Source of the DNA: Poteriospumella lacustris
Taxonomy: Eukaryota; Sar; Chrysophyceae; Chromulinales; Dinobryaceae
Direction: 5' to 3'
NCBI GenBank assembly: GCA_008000375.1
Contig: SMOI01000094.1
Location: forward strand, 1-64,000
Length of the DNA stretch: 64,000 nucleotides
Below the pieces are notes generated by a model, which saw only the letters and a program-made list of their open reading frames with translations, was not told the DNA's origin and made no database searches. Below are positions 20,001-29,638 of this stretch, one piece after another. A program made the translations under genes and the position numbers. The first letter of the stretch is position 1. The number at the start of each line of letters is the position of its first letter.

Positions 20001-20242
20001 ATCGCCATGCAGCACGCAGCTCGTTCAGCAGCAGAATGCCAATTTTATTAGAGTATTAGTGCAATCAACAGTTAGCACTCAGCGAGGGCAATGCACCCTA
20101 ACCCCCTCCCCTCTCGAGCGCTGCACGTGGAACAGATACGAATACTTTGAACGAAATTACCACCACTGGCGAGGACTGTACGAAGTGGAAAAGAGTGATT
20201 GAATGGGGCCTGGACTGTTGTGGGATCAGCAACGTCGGTAAA

Positions 20243-22330
20243 TCACCCCGCGACCGTTTCGGTCGCGCGGGCTCTGCCGCGACTCTTGCTCCGCGCACGC
20301 GAGGTACCCTTACGAGCTCGACTGGGCCTCGCCTCCGACGGCGCAGCAGTTGGCCCCGACATCGGGTGATCGGGAAGGTGGAGATCGTGGGCCTGCAACT
20401 CCTGGCGCTGCAGGGAGCGCAGCTGGTAGACGGCGGTGCCGCCGCACGGTCTGGTGATAGCCCGGCGGAGGTGGTAGTGGTCCAGGACCGACTGGAAGAA
20501 GCAGTCGGAGACCTTCGCCGGGTACGAGTAGCAGTCGCGGTTGGTGCCCATGAGCGCCTGCCACAGCCCGCCCTCGTAGAAGCCGAAGTGGTTCCCGTAC
20601 CGAGGACTCATGAACACCAAATTGGGATTGCGGCGCAGCGCGTCCAAATCGATATTGCGCAGCGCGTCGCCTAAGTGCAGCGGATCGTCGCGCGGCTGCA
20701 TCATCAGCGTTGGCACGGCGATCTCATCAACGTCGAACATCGAAAAGGCCTGAAACTGTTCGTCACACGAGCTGAAGCCGCGCAGACGCCAAACGCTGGC
20801 GTCGAACGCCGAGAGGAGGCCGGCGGTGCCGGTCGACTCGGCCAACAGTTGCTGCATCGGTGGGAGCAGCCACCGCATCTGCAAAAACGAGGGAGACAGT
20901 GCGCCCGCAGCGGTGTCTGCGGGAAACAGCTCATCCATCATCTTCTCGGTGGCGAGGCCGTCGTCGCCGCCGCCCTGGGCCAGCGCCAGCTGCTGCAGCA
21001 GCTCCGCGCGGTGTTTGCGCAGAATGTCGGTGGAGACGCGACACATGAAGAACGAATACACGCGACCCATCAGCGTTTGCTCCAGACGCCTCAGCGCCTG
21101 CACATAGTTGAAATTCAAGCACAGCACGAAAGCGCCGCGCACGAGCTGCTGCTCGTGGTCATCGCTGGCGTCGCTCGGGCGGTGCGTTGTCGCGGGATGC
21201 GCGTGTTCTTTGCGAATATTCTGCCGGTGGATCGCCTGCAGCGTCTTCTGAACGATGTTGCCACCAGCAGAATAGCCGGTCAAGAAGATATCCAAGACAT
21301 CGCGGCGGCTTTCGCTGGGCAGAAGGCGGTGAAGACGCAGAATGGTCGCCAGCAAGTCGTCGATGAGGGCGGGGTGCCACGGCCGCAGCAATGCGTCGTG
21401 GTTTTGCTTGTGGCACGTCAACGGGAGTCTCTCGCCTCGGACTCCCACAATTCCTACCGTGTATCCTCGCCGGGCCATGCGAAGAGCGTAGTTCTTCGAC
21501 ACTTTCTACTCCACAGTGACGCGAGTAAGCAGTGGCGGGCGATGAGGCGCAAGAACAGAGACACTTACGCTTTCTGCATGAAGACCCAGCCCAGGAACAT
21601 ACAATGCGATCTGTTTACGCCCTACGTCGCCTTCTATCGCCGTCTCTAGAGGATTGCCGTCGAGATCGCCGTTCAAGTAGGGTCGTCGAGGGAACCAGCT
21701 CACGATGAATCGGCAGCCATCCGCCGCCTCGACGACCTCTTCGTCATAGTGACAATCAAAATCGTGGCCAAATGCGACCATCGTCCCCAGATTGGCGGAA
21801 TACCACCACGGTGGGCGGTAGGAGCCGACAGCTGACACGATTTTGTTCGCGGCCTCGACGTTAAAATCCGATCGGAAGAAGCTGAAGAACGTCTCTTCGT
21901 CTCCTTCAGCCTTCACTCGCACAACACGATCGGTAACCCGTTTCAAGACCGTGGCGATGAATAAAAGGATTAGGAGAGTCAGTAATACGTTCACAACCAC
22001 TCCCACTGCATGTGAAGGAGAGCTGATTGCATCAGCCGCAACTGCTTCGAGATGCCGCGATACCTTCCGAATGTCATCCATTTTAGTTGGATTTGGCCAA
22101 GGGAAACCTTCCCACTCAAAGTGCATCCGATGAAATTGTGATCGGACGAGGTTTCGTTGCGCGAGTTCTTCGCCTTTTCTCGCGACTTTTTCGAAGTCGC
22201 TGTCGGCGTCGGCGACGTCAGGCGGGAAACCGACGGAGGCCTCTCTGCGCGTCAAGCGGGGAGGCCATGTGTCGGTACGCACTGCTGCCCTGCACCGCCG
22301 CCTGGACGCGATGACCATGACGCCCTCCAT
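20243..22330 (-). CDS. Membrane-anchored alpha/beta hydrolase (YheT/ABHD1-3 type)
   Basis: Two exons: 22330-21569 and 21505-20243 (63-bp intron, phase 0, joining GLGLHAES to KVSKNYALR). The fold markers appear in order: LYVPGLG (oxyanion turn), SKNYALRMARRGYTVGIVGV, the nucleophile elbow TGYSAGGNIV, an acidic residue in LMMQPRDDPLH, and the catalytic His in RYGNHFGFYEGG. The arrangement fits the YheT/ABHD1-3 hydrolase family, whose members act on lipid esters. One hydrophobic helix (about residues 112-132, VVVNVLLTLLILLFIATVL) precedes the domain and would anchor it. The start is uncertain: ATG 22330 gives 674 aa, and ATG 22081 (MDDIRKVSRHLEA) gives 591 aa and sits closer to the anchor. The C-terminal ~40 residues are Arg/Ser-rich and probably disordered. 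Confidence 0.85.
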
Positions 22331-22599
22331 CGATCCATCGATCCCACTCACTCCTCACTCACCGTTCACGATGCTTCATGTCTACAGTACTGCAGACCGC
22401 ACCGCAGATCTCGACCTGTTCCTTTGATTTCAATCTGAATTCGACTGACATCAGAGTTGCATCACGGAAAGCACGCGCATGAGTTGAGCCGTGATACGTC
22501 TTGCTGACGCTTTCCTACAAAATCAAAAGCCATCGGTGAGGTGCTTACAGCCCTGTGTCTTTTTCAAATAAGGACTTTCGAAGTCTTTTTAAACCTGAA

Positions 22600-23239
22600 A
22601 TGACTTCCAGTCGGAATCCTATCGCCCACATAGACAATGAGGCGAAGTTGCTGGTTCAATTTCTTGACCGAAAGGTTTTACCCGTTCTGGAGGAAGTCCA
22701 CAACTACCACGAACGTGATTCGTCACGTCCGCTTAGCAACAGCGAAAAGAAAGGTGTGGTGGATCTCCTCCACACTGTTGCAATCAAGTTAGACAGTCTT
22801 TGGTCGCAGATGACACCAGAGCTTGACATTCAGCTCATCGTTCCGAAGAACGTTCCTGAGGCGCATGAACCACCAGGTGAGTTCTAGCGACTGCGCTTCT
22901 TGACAGCCGACATAAACGCTTTCCCAAACCTCGTTAGCCACACTAGTTATGAGTCGTCTGACCTTGGACGAGGAGCGAGATACCACTATTTTGGCCAGTT
23001 CGGCGGCGAAGGAGGCGGAAGCTTCCATTTTGAGCGAGGCCGAACTGGGCACTCTGCAAGCGCTGCACGAGCAGTATCGCCTCGACATCTTCGAGAATCT
23101 TGAGTTTCTGAAGCAAGGAGGCTTTGGGGAGCAGATGGAGAGGGAGAAAAATATCCGCAACAAGGAGCTATCCGTGGCGCGGCGCAAACTCGACGAGGCG
23201 AAAGACGCGGCCCGGCGGAGTCAAATGAAGGTGATATGA
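22600..23239 (+). CDS. Small helical protein of unknown function
   Basis: Two exons, 22600-22876 and 22947-23239, with a 70-bp GT-AG intron that keeps frame (AHEPP-V-MSRLTLDEERD), give 189 aa. The start is ATG 22600. An in-frame GTG lies further upstream, but no ATG does. The protein is acidic and almost wholly helical: an N-terminal segment (NEAKLLVQFLDRKVLPVLEE), a middle segment around KGVVDLLHTVAIKLDSLW, and a C-terminal coiled-coil-like stretch rich in Glu and Arg (EQMEREKNIRNKELSVAR). I do not recognise a family. Its stop is 101 bp from the converging CstF-64 stop. Confidence 0.7.
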
Positions 23240-23340
23240 GAATAGTGGGTAATTAAATACTCTGCGGCAGCTGAAAACATGGAGCTGACAGTGAATATAT
23301 ACACAATACAAACCAAAAACCGTCACGTGGCTGCACGACC

Positions 23341-24258
23341 CTATTTGAAGCGGCTCCGTCTGTTCGATTGTTGCTCGCTCTGACCCATCGCCGCGCTCGG
23401 TCCATTCTGATAGAACTCAACATTCATATTGTTGGAGAACTCCGCGGAGACACCCGCCTGCTCCGAGGTAGGCAAGAAAAACGGCTGCTGTTGCTGCTGC
23501 ATTTGCGTTGTTGCTGCCCACATGGCGTTGTTGTCAAACATGGCGGGCATTCCCATCGCCTGGGGAGCTGAACCAAGACCCGTCATAGTGGCTTGTGCTC
23601 CGGACGAGGTAGCTGCGGACGCCGATCCGATGGACGGAAGTTTGGGTTGGCCCATCAAAATATGTGTGGGGAGCACGATGCCCAGTCGCTTTTCGAGCTC
23701 GTAGACTGCATTTACGACCTCCGGGTGCTCCTCCACGAAGGCGCGTAGCTTATTTCCCCTCCGATCATCGGCCAAAAGCCTCTTCAGCGAATCTAGGATA
23801 TCCCAAGCCTCGTGGAGCGCGACGGATTGAACCACCGTCTGTTCGGCACGGTGTCGAGCCAGCATTTGCTCCTCATCTAAGCTGTTCGCCGCACCCATTC
23901 CCTGGAAAGACTCGCCCATTTGTTTGGCAACTTCTCGTAAATTAGTGTGGGACGGAAATCCGACGACAATCTTCCGTGAATTGAGTTCATAGCCGTTCAA
24001 GTGCTTAATTGCGGCCAAGGCGCTGTTCGCATCGTAGAACTCCACAAACGCAAATCCTTTGCTTTTACCAGTCTCTTTGTCTGTCACAACTCGTACACTC
24101 TTGACGTGCCCTAAGCTCACAGATATGTCAGACGATCAAGATAACTCGTAGTATACGCGAGTGTACTTACCCACAAACTCGAAGACCTCGCGAAGGCGGT
24201 CGTCCGTGACGTTGAACGTGAGATTCCCCACGAAAACATCGTGGCGCTCTTGCATCAT
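23341..24258 (-). CDS. CSTF2: Cleavage stimulation factor subunit 2 (CstF-64)-like RNA-binding protein
   Basis: Two exons, 24258-24171 and 24110-23341 (60-bp intron), give about 285 aa. The splice completes an N-terminal RRM: RNP2 is DVFVGNLTF in exon 1 and RNP1 is KGFAFVEF in exon 2, with VTDKETGKSKG between them. A hinge-like helical segment follows (VALHEAWDILDSLKRLLADDR then LRAFVEEHPEVVNAVYELEKRLGI), the typical CstF-64/Rna15 arrangement. A Met/Gln-rich low-complexity C-terminus ends in Arg-rich residues. The protein binds the GU-rich element downstream of poly(A) sites during 3' end formation. The long C-terminal helical domain of animal CstF-64 is not obvious. Two adjacent ATG codons, 24258 and 24255, are possible starts. 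Confidence 0.88.
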
Positions 24259-24752
24259 TTTTCCCCGCCCCCTATCTTATGTGGCAACGTGTCCGCTCGA
24301 TCAATCTGATTTTTCATCAAGTGATCAATCCGGTAGGTAGCTCGGCGTCGGTGTCGGTGCGGCGCTCTTCTGCCGCTCGCTCGGCGTGGGACCCAAACTC
24401 CCAAACCCCAGATTCCTACTTGACTTTTCTCGTACATTTCCCGGTCGATATTTTATGCACACTATGTGCTGGCAAAATAATGAACAAAGTCCGTTGCTGG
24501 CGCTTTGCCCTCCGCGAGACGACGACGAGACGACGACGGCGCTGGCAACGAGGCGACCCATCGAAAATCGCCAGATCGACGATCAACGACGGTGATGGCC
24601 AGGGCGCCGAGGACGCAGGCAACCCCTTACTCGAAAGATATCTATATAGGTTGCTGAGGCCTCGAAAAGATTGACCGTTTTGCCGCGCACAGTCGTCAAC
24701 GGTAGACTCTCCTCAGACCCACGCCCCAACGTCGGAGGGGAGAATCCCACAG
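24259..24752. promoter_or_regulatory. Divergent promoter region (CstF-64 / FAN1)
   Basis: This 494-bp interval lies between the divergent starts of CstF-64 and FAN1. Mixed composition, no repeat and no recognisable gene. Confidence 0.5.
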
Positions 24753-27700
24753 ATGAAATGCGCCTATGCCTCCGCTATTTTGGACGCCATTGACTTCGCG
24801 CTTTCTCAGAATGCCAATCTTTTTTCCTCGTCCGAACTGGGGAACCTCGCACGCGTAGCTGCCTTGCCCTATCCGTGCGTGCAAGTCATCGGGAGACTGT
24901 TGACCCGAAAAGCCAAATGGGTTAAACTGTCAAGCGTCCTCGAGTACATCGATGAGCTAGAATCGGCAGAACAGCGGGACGTAATCGCCACGCTCCTCGG
25001 AGAGGGTTTTTTGCTCTCACTGCTGGGGCAAGATCAGTTCTCCGAGGTGTGGGAGGTGGCGGAGTCGTCGTTCGTGTCCGACGACTGGAACTGGCTATCA
25101 CAGCGTCTAACAGGAGGAAAACCAAAGAGCGGCAGCAGAAAAGAAGAAACGATTCGCTCGGTGCGTCAGACGATGGAGAGTCAAAAGACGTGTTTCGGCA
25201 AGAGCCTGAAGGAGCGCTTCGTCGACTCGGTGCAGGCGCTCTGCCGCGCCTCGCCAGGTGGCGACTGGGTGCGTCTACGGGCCGACGTTGGCGTCCTTCT
25301 GAGACGCGTTCAGCGCCTGCTCCAGGCCCCAAGCGATGTCAGCGGTGCTGCAGATGTCTCCGCGTTCAAGCCGCTGGAAGTCTGTGTGCCGCTCTTCGTC
25401 ACGTTCCGCCTGATGCAGTTGCCCGCGTACGATCTCTTCAGTCTCCATACGCAGGGAGACTCCAAGCTCTTCTCTAGCAGAGCCTGTTTCCACCACTGGG
25501 AGGCGGCGATGGAGCTGCGCCATGCGCTGTCCGAGGTGAGTCGTCTCCGCCGTTGCCGCCGACGCCCGTGCCCACTAACCGTGGACAGTTTTTTGCGCAG
25601 CTGGACCTTCTCTCCCACCAGAAGGACGGTGACCTGTCGGGGACGCATCTAAAAGACGTGTTGGCCGTCCTTAGCCACGTCGCGCACAGTGACTCCGTGT
25701 CGCGCTCCGTCGCGACGCTCTTCGAGCGGTTCGTGGCGCCTGCCGACTGCGGTGCGCCTGTCGACGGTGTCACCGACGGTGTACTGTCGCAGTTCGTCGT
25801 GCGCATGTTCACAGGCATCGATTGGGCGTCTTCTGCGTCGACGGCAGCCGAAATGGCGCAACGCGTCGGCCTGTTCGGCACGCTGCTTCTGCTGGCTGCC
25901 GTGGCGGAGGACGACGCAGCGGCGCCGGCGCTCCCCGACGCGGGCGACGACGAGTTCCTCCTTCGCTTCCGCGCCATCACGCAGCTCTGCGGCTGCGTGG
26001 CGCATCTCGCCGCGGACCTCGAAGCGCGTGCGGTGGGTCGCCACGACTTGGCGCTGCTGCTCTACGAGCTGCTGCTGGCGCTGCCGCCGCGCTTCGGCGC
26101 CATCTTCGCGAAGAAGCGCGGCGCCTGGCTGAAGCGCGTGCTCATCAACGCCGACGTACATCTGAAGCGCCCGCTGCTGGCGCTGGGGCTGGCGCGCCAA
26201 GCGCTGGCGGCAGCTCGACGCGAGGCGCCCGGCGGACCGCTGGCGCTGCTCGAATCCGACGAGGTCGATCTGCGCGACCGCGTGCGCGCGCTGGCGCAGC
26301 GTCTCCAGGGCCAGCAGCTCCGCCAACGCTCTGTGGACCCTGTCGCGGACCCGCGCGGGGCGACCGAGGACAGCGCGACCGGCCTGTTGCGCGTCGTCTA
26401 CGCGCATCTGCACAGCGCCAGCAGCGCGGTTGGCGGCGCGGAGGACGGCGCATCGCGGCGGCGGCTGCTGACGGTGCTGGTCCTGCGCGAGCTGCACTGC
26501 CTGCACGCCCAGCCGCTGCGGCCGGGCGACCTCTGGCGCCAGCTGCGCGTGCAAGGCGCGGGCCCATCACCGGCCGCCCCGCAGCTGGCGTCTCCGTCGC
26601 CGGGGAACGGCGGCTCGCTGACGTGGGAGTGCGTCGCGTGCACGTTCGTCAACACCGCGGCGCGCTTCAAGCTTTCGTGCGAGGTCTGCGGCACGCGCCG
26701 CGGCGGCTCGACGCTTGTGTCGCCTCCGCGCGCCGCCGCCGCCGTCGTCGATTTGCTGTCGCAGTCGAGCGACGACAGCGACGTCGTCGAGCTGGCGACC
26801 GATGCGGCCGCCGCGGCGGTCGACGCGCCGTGGCAGTTCGAGACGCTGGTGGCGGCCGCGCTGGAGGCTGCGCCGCCGCTCCTCCCGCCGCCGGCAACCG
26901 CCGTCAGTGACGACGACGGCGACGGCGAAGGCGACGGCGACTGCGGCGGCAGCGTCGCCCGCACGGGCGACGCCCGCGCGGGCGACGTCCGCGGCCTCGT
27001 CGCGCTCATCGGCGCGCTGCAGCGCGAAGACGCGGCGCCACATCCGCCGCCACCGCCGCCGACGCCGTCGCAGTGGACCGCGCCGGCCTTCGCAGTGCAC
27101 GCGCGGCGCCAGTTTTTGCCGACGCCGGGCGGCGGAGCGACGCCGACGAGCGCCGCGGGGAAGTCGCGCTTCTACATCGGCAGCGCGGACGCCTTCGGCA
27201 GCGTCGAGGAGCTGGTCATGGACCGGCTGCGGCGCTTCGACGTCGACGAGCTGCTGCACGACGCCGCCGACGACGACGCGGCCGACGAGGCAGCGCGCGG
27301 GTCCCCCGCGGGTGCGCTGCGGCGCTTCCGGCGCCTGCGCTACTGCCAACTGTTCGCGTCGCCGCGGCCGCCGGCGGCGGACTCAACGTGGCTGGGCGAC
27401 GGCTGGCGGGGCTGGCACTGCGAGGGCTCGCTGCTGCGCTGCCTCGCCGGCCTGCTGCTCTGGGACGTCGTGTTCGCGCCGCTGCCCGCCGTGCTGCTGA
27501 CGCGCTTCCAGACGGCGCCGCTCGACTACGGCAGCCCCTCGTTCTTCCGCCGCCGCCGCGCGCTCGTTCTGCAGCGCGTCGACGAGCTGACGCACGGCGC
27601 GCTCGCGCAGCCGGCGGCGCTGCTCGCGGAGATCCGCCGCCTCTTCGTGGCGCACCGCGGCTGCGTCGCGCGCCACCTCGGCGGCCTGCTGAACCCCGCC

Positions 27701-28708
27701 GCAGGAGGCGCCGATGCGGACGGGGCGGGAGGCGTGTCGCTGCGCCTGTTGCAGCTGCTGGCGCTGTGCCTCGGGCCGCCGTGTCTCGGGCGGCTGTGTC
27801 TCGCGATGGCGGCGAGTCAGAGCCAGTGGCGCAGCGGGGCGCCCGACCTGCTGCTGGTGCGCGTCAGCGCCGAGACGCCCGCCGGCGACCGCGCCGTGCT
27901 GCCGCTCGAGGCGCTGCTCGGCGCGCACTGGCAGCAGCTGTCGGCGCGCGCGACCGAGCGGCGCTCGGCGGCGACGGACGCCGACTGGGCCGACGACTTC
28001 TGCGCGCCGCCGCAGCGCTTCGCCGCGCAGCCAAACGACGCCGCTGCGACGTCGCAGCGTCGGCGCCGTCGTAGCGGCGCAGGCGACGCGGCGGCGGACG
28101 TATCGCTGCCGTCGCTGGTGCCAGCCGCTGGCGGCGGCGGCGGGGGCGGCGACGGGGACGACAAAGACGACGACGACGACGACGACGACCTCGCGCGACC
28201 GCTGCGGCTGCCGCGCGCCGTCGCGGGCTGCGCGCTCGTCTTCGAGGCGCTGCTGGTGGAGGTGAAGGGCCCGACGGACGCGCTGGCCTACAAACAGTGG
28301 CTCTGGCTGCAGCTGCTCAACCTGCGAGTGCGGCCGCCGTCGTCGCCGCCCGACGACGCGCCCTTCGACTGCTACGCGCCGGCGCACGACCTACGCGGCG
28401 GCCGCGCGCTCTTCGACGCCGTCGCGGCCGACGGCGCTGCCGACGGCGCGTTGGAGTGCGCCTACGAGCAGCGGCCAGTGGTCGCCTTCGTCGGGCTCGT
28501 CCGAGAGCAGCGCGTCAGCGCCGCGACCGGCGACGATGCGCCGCAGAAGCCGCCGCGTCGCCGTCGGGCGCCCGCGGACGGCGCCGCGCGCAGCAAAAAG
28601 GCGCGTCCCTCCGCGTCGCCCGCTGGCGCTGGCGCTGAGGCGGCCGACGAGCTCGTCGCCTTCGACTTCGCCGACGACGGCGACGACTGGCGGCCGGCGG
28701 ACGCGTGA
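24753..28708 (+). CDS. FAN1: FAN1 nuclease (Fanconi-associated) with an added NZF-type finger
   Basis: Exon 1 is 24753-25535. Exon 2 runs to 28708 from 25589 (or 25601, an equally in-frame acceptor), giving about 1300 aa. The N-terminus matches FAN1 (NANLFSSSELGNLARVAALP). A TPR-like region includes RRGAWLKR. A zinc finger at 26624-26689 has WECVACTFVN followed by CEVC. The FAN1 signature WHCEGSLLRCLAGLLLWDVV with TRFQTAPLDY precedes the VRR-NUC domain, whose catalytic motif is split: GAPDLLLVRV (Asp ~1014) and LLVEVKGPTDALAYKQWLWL (Glu ~1152, Lys ~1154). FAN1 is a structure-specific 5' exonuclease/flap endonuclease of interstrand-crosslink repair. The usual N-terminal UBZ finger is not seen. 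About 120 low-complexity residues, including an Asp run, sit between the two catalytic motifs. Confidence 0.92.
26624..26689 (+). other. RanBP2/NZF-type zinc finger within FAN1
   Basis: The segment encodes W-x-C-x2-C-x10+-C-x2-C with Thr-Phe immediately after the second Cys (CTFVN). This is the arrangement that lets Npl4-type NZF fingers bind ubiquitin. It lies between the TPR-like region and the catalytic half of FAN1. Confidence 0.85.
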
Positions 28709-28855
28709 CCGGCGGCCGCAGCTGTGGCCACCCGCAGCGACGGCTGCCGTCGCAGCAGACGAACACGGCCCCGTCGGGGCGTCAGAGGCCTGTCGACAGG
28801 TCGCTGGAGACGTAACGGGCGGTTAAATAGAAATACCCATCGGGGCTGTTACAGG

Positions 28856-29607
28856 CTACAGGATCGAGTGCGTCCGCGTGAGGCGCTTGGCGCCGCCGCC
28901 GGGCGGCTGGCTGCGCGACCCGAGCTGCGACGCGCCGTCGTGCAGCAGCGCGGAGAACGAGCGCTTCTTCGAGAGCAAGCGCAGCATCGGCGCGGGGCCG
29001 GCCGCGCCGCTCGCCGCGGGCGCCGCGCCCGTCACCAGTTGAAAGAGGCCGCGGGGCGTCGCGCCGCCGCTGCTGGACGCGCTGCCGCCCGCGGCGGGGG
29101 CGACGGTGACGGCGCGTTTGAGGCGCTTCTGCAGCGTGTGGGCGGCGACGGGCTGCGCCGCGGCGGCCGCGAAGGACGTCGTCGTCGTGGCGGCGGCGTG
29201 CGGCGCGAGGCGCTGCAGAATCGCCGGGTTGACGCGCGCGTTGGCGGGCAGCGACGCGGGCAGCAGACTGCTGAGCGACGGCGGCGCGAGGCCGCTGGGC
29301 GGCGCCTGCGACTGGGACAGCGACGAGGCCGACGTCTGGCGCGTCAGCGACTGCGCGCGCTGCAGCTGCAGGTAGCGCAGCTCGCGCCGCATCTTGAAGT
29401 CCTTGTCCATCTGCTTCCGCCGCAGGTACTCGGCGCGGCGCGCGTCGCGGTCGCGCTGGATGCGCTCCTGCTCGGCCGCGATCATCTCGCGCGTCCAGAT
29501 CTCGCCGTCCGCGCCCACGTAGCCCTCGGCGAAGAGCGGCTGGCCGTCCTCGTCGAACAGGTCGCCGGCGAAGGCGCCGGGGCCGTCGTCCTCGTCGCCG
29601 AAGGCCG

Positions 29608-29638
<31 letters not shown>

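Larger units (their letters stand above)
19114..20242. other. Gene-poor intergenic region with two trinucleotide tracts
   Basis: These 1.1 kb lie upstream of HMG-CoA reductase and downstream of the alpha/beta hydrolase stop. They hold two GAC/CAC-rich tracts about 0.5 kb apart with lower-GC unique sequence between them. A 65-codon His/Asp-rich frame at 19862-20059 is just the second tract read in frame. I see no convincing gene. Confidence 0.6.

Noticed and set aside
19862-20059. Small His/Asp-rich open frame as a metal-binding peptide gene
   Set aside because: It consists of the trinucleotide tract read in frame, with no conserved flanks, and parallels the non-coding tract at 19370.
20255-20275. 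Hairpin (cgcgacc ... ggtcgcg) as a terminator or RNA element
   Set aside because: It lies in the Arg-rich C-terminal coding end of the alpha/beta hydrolase, and bacterial-style terminators are not expected in this genome.
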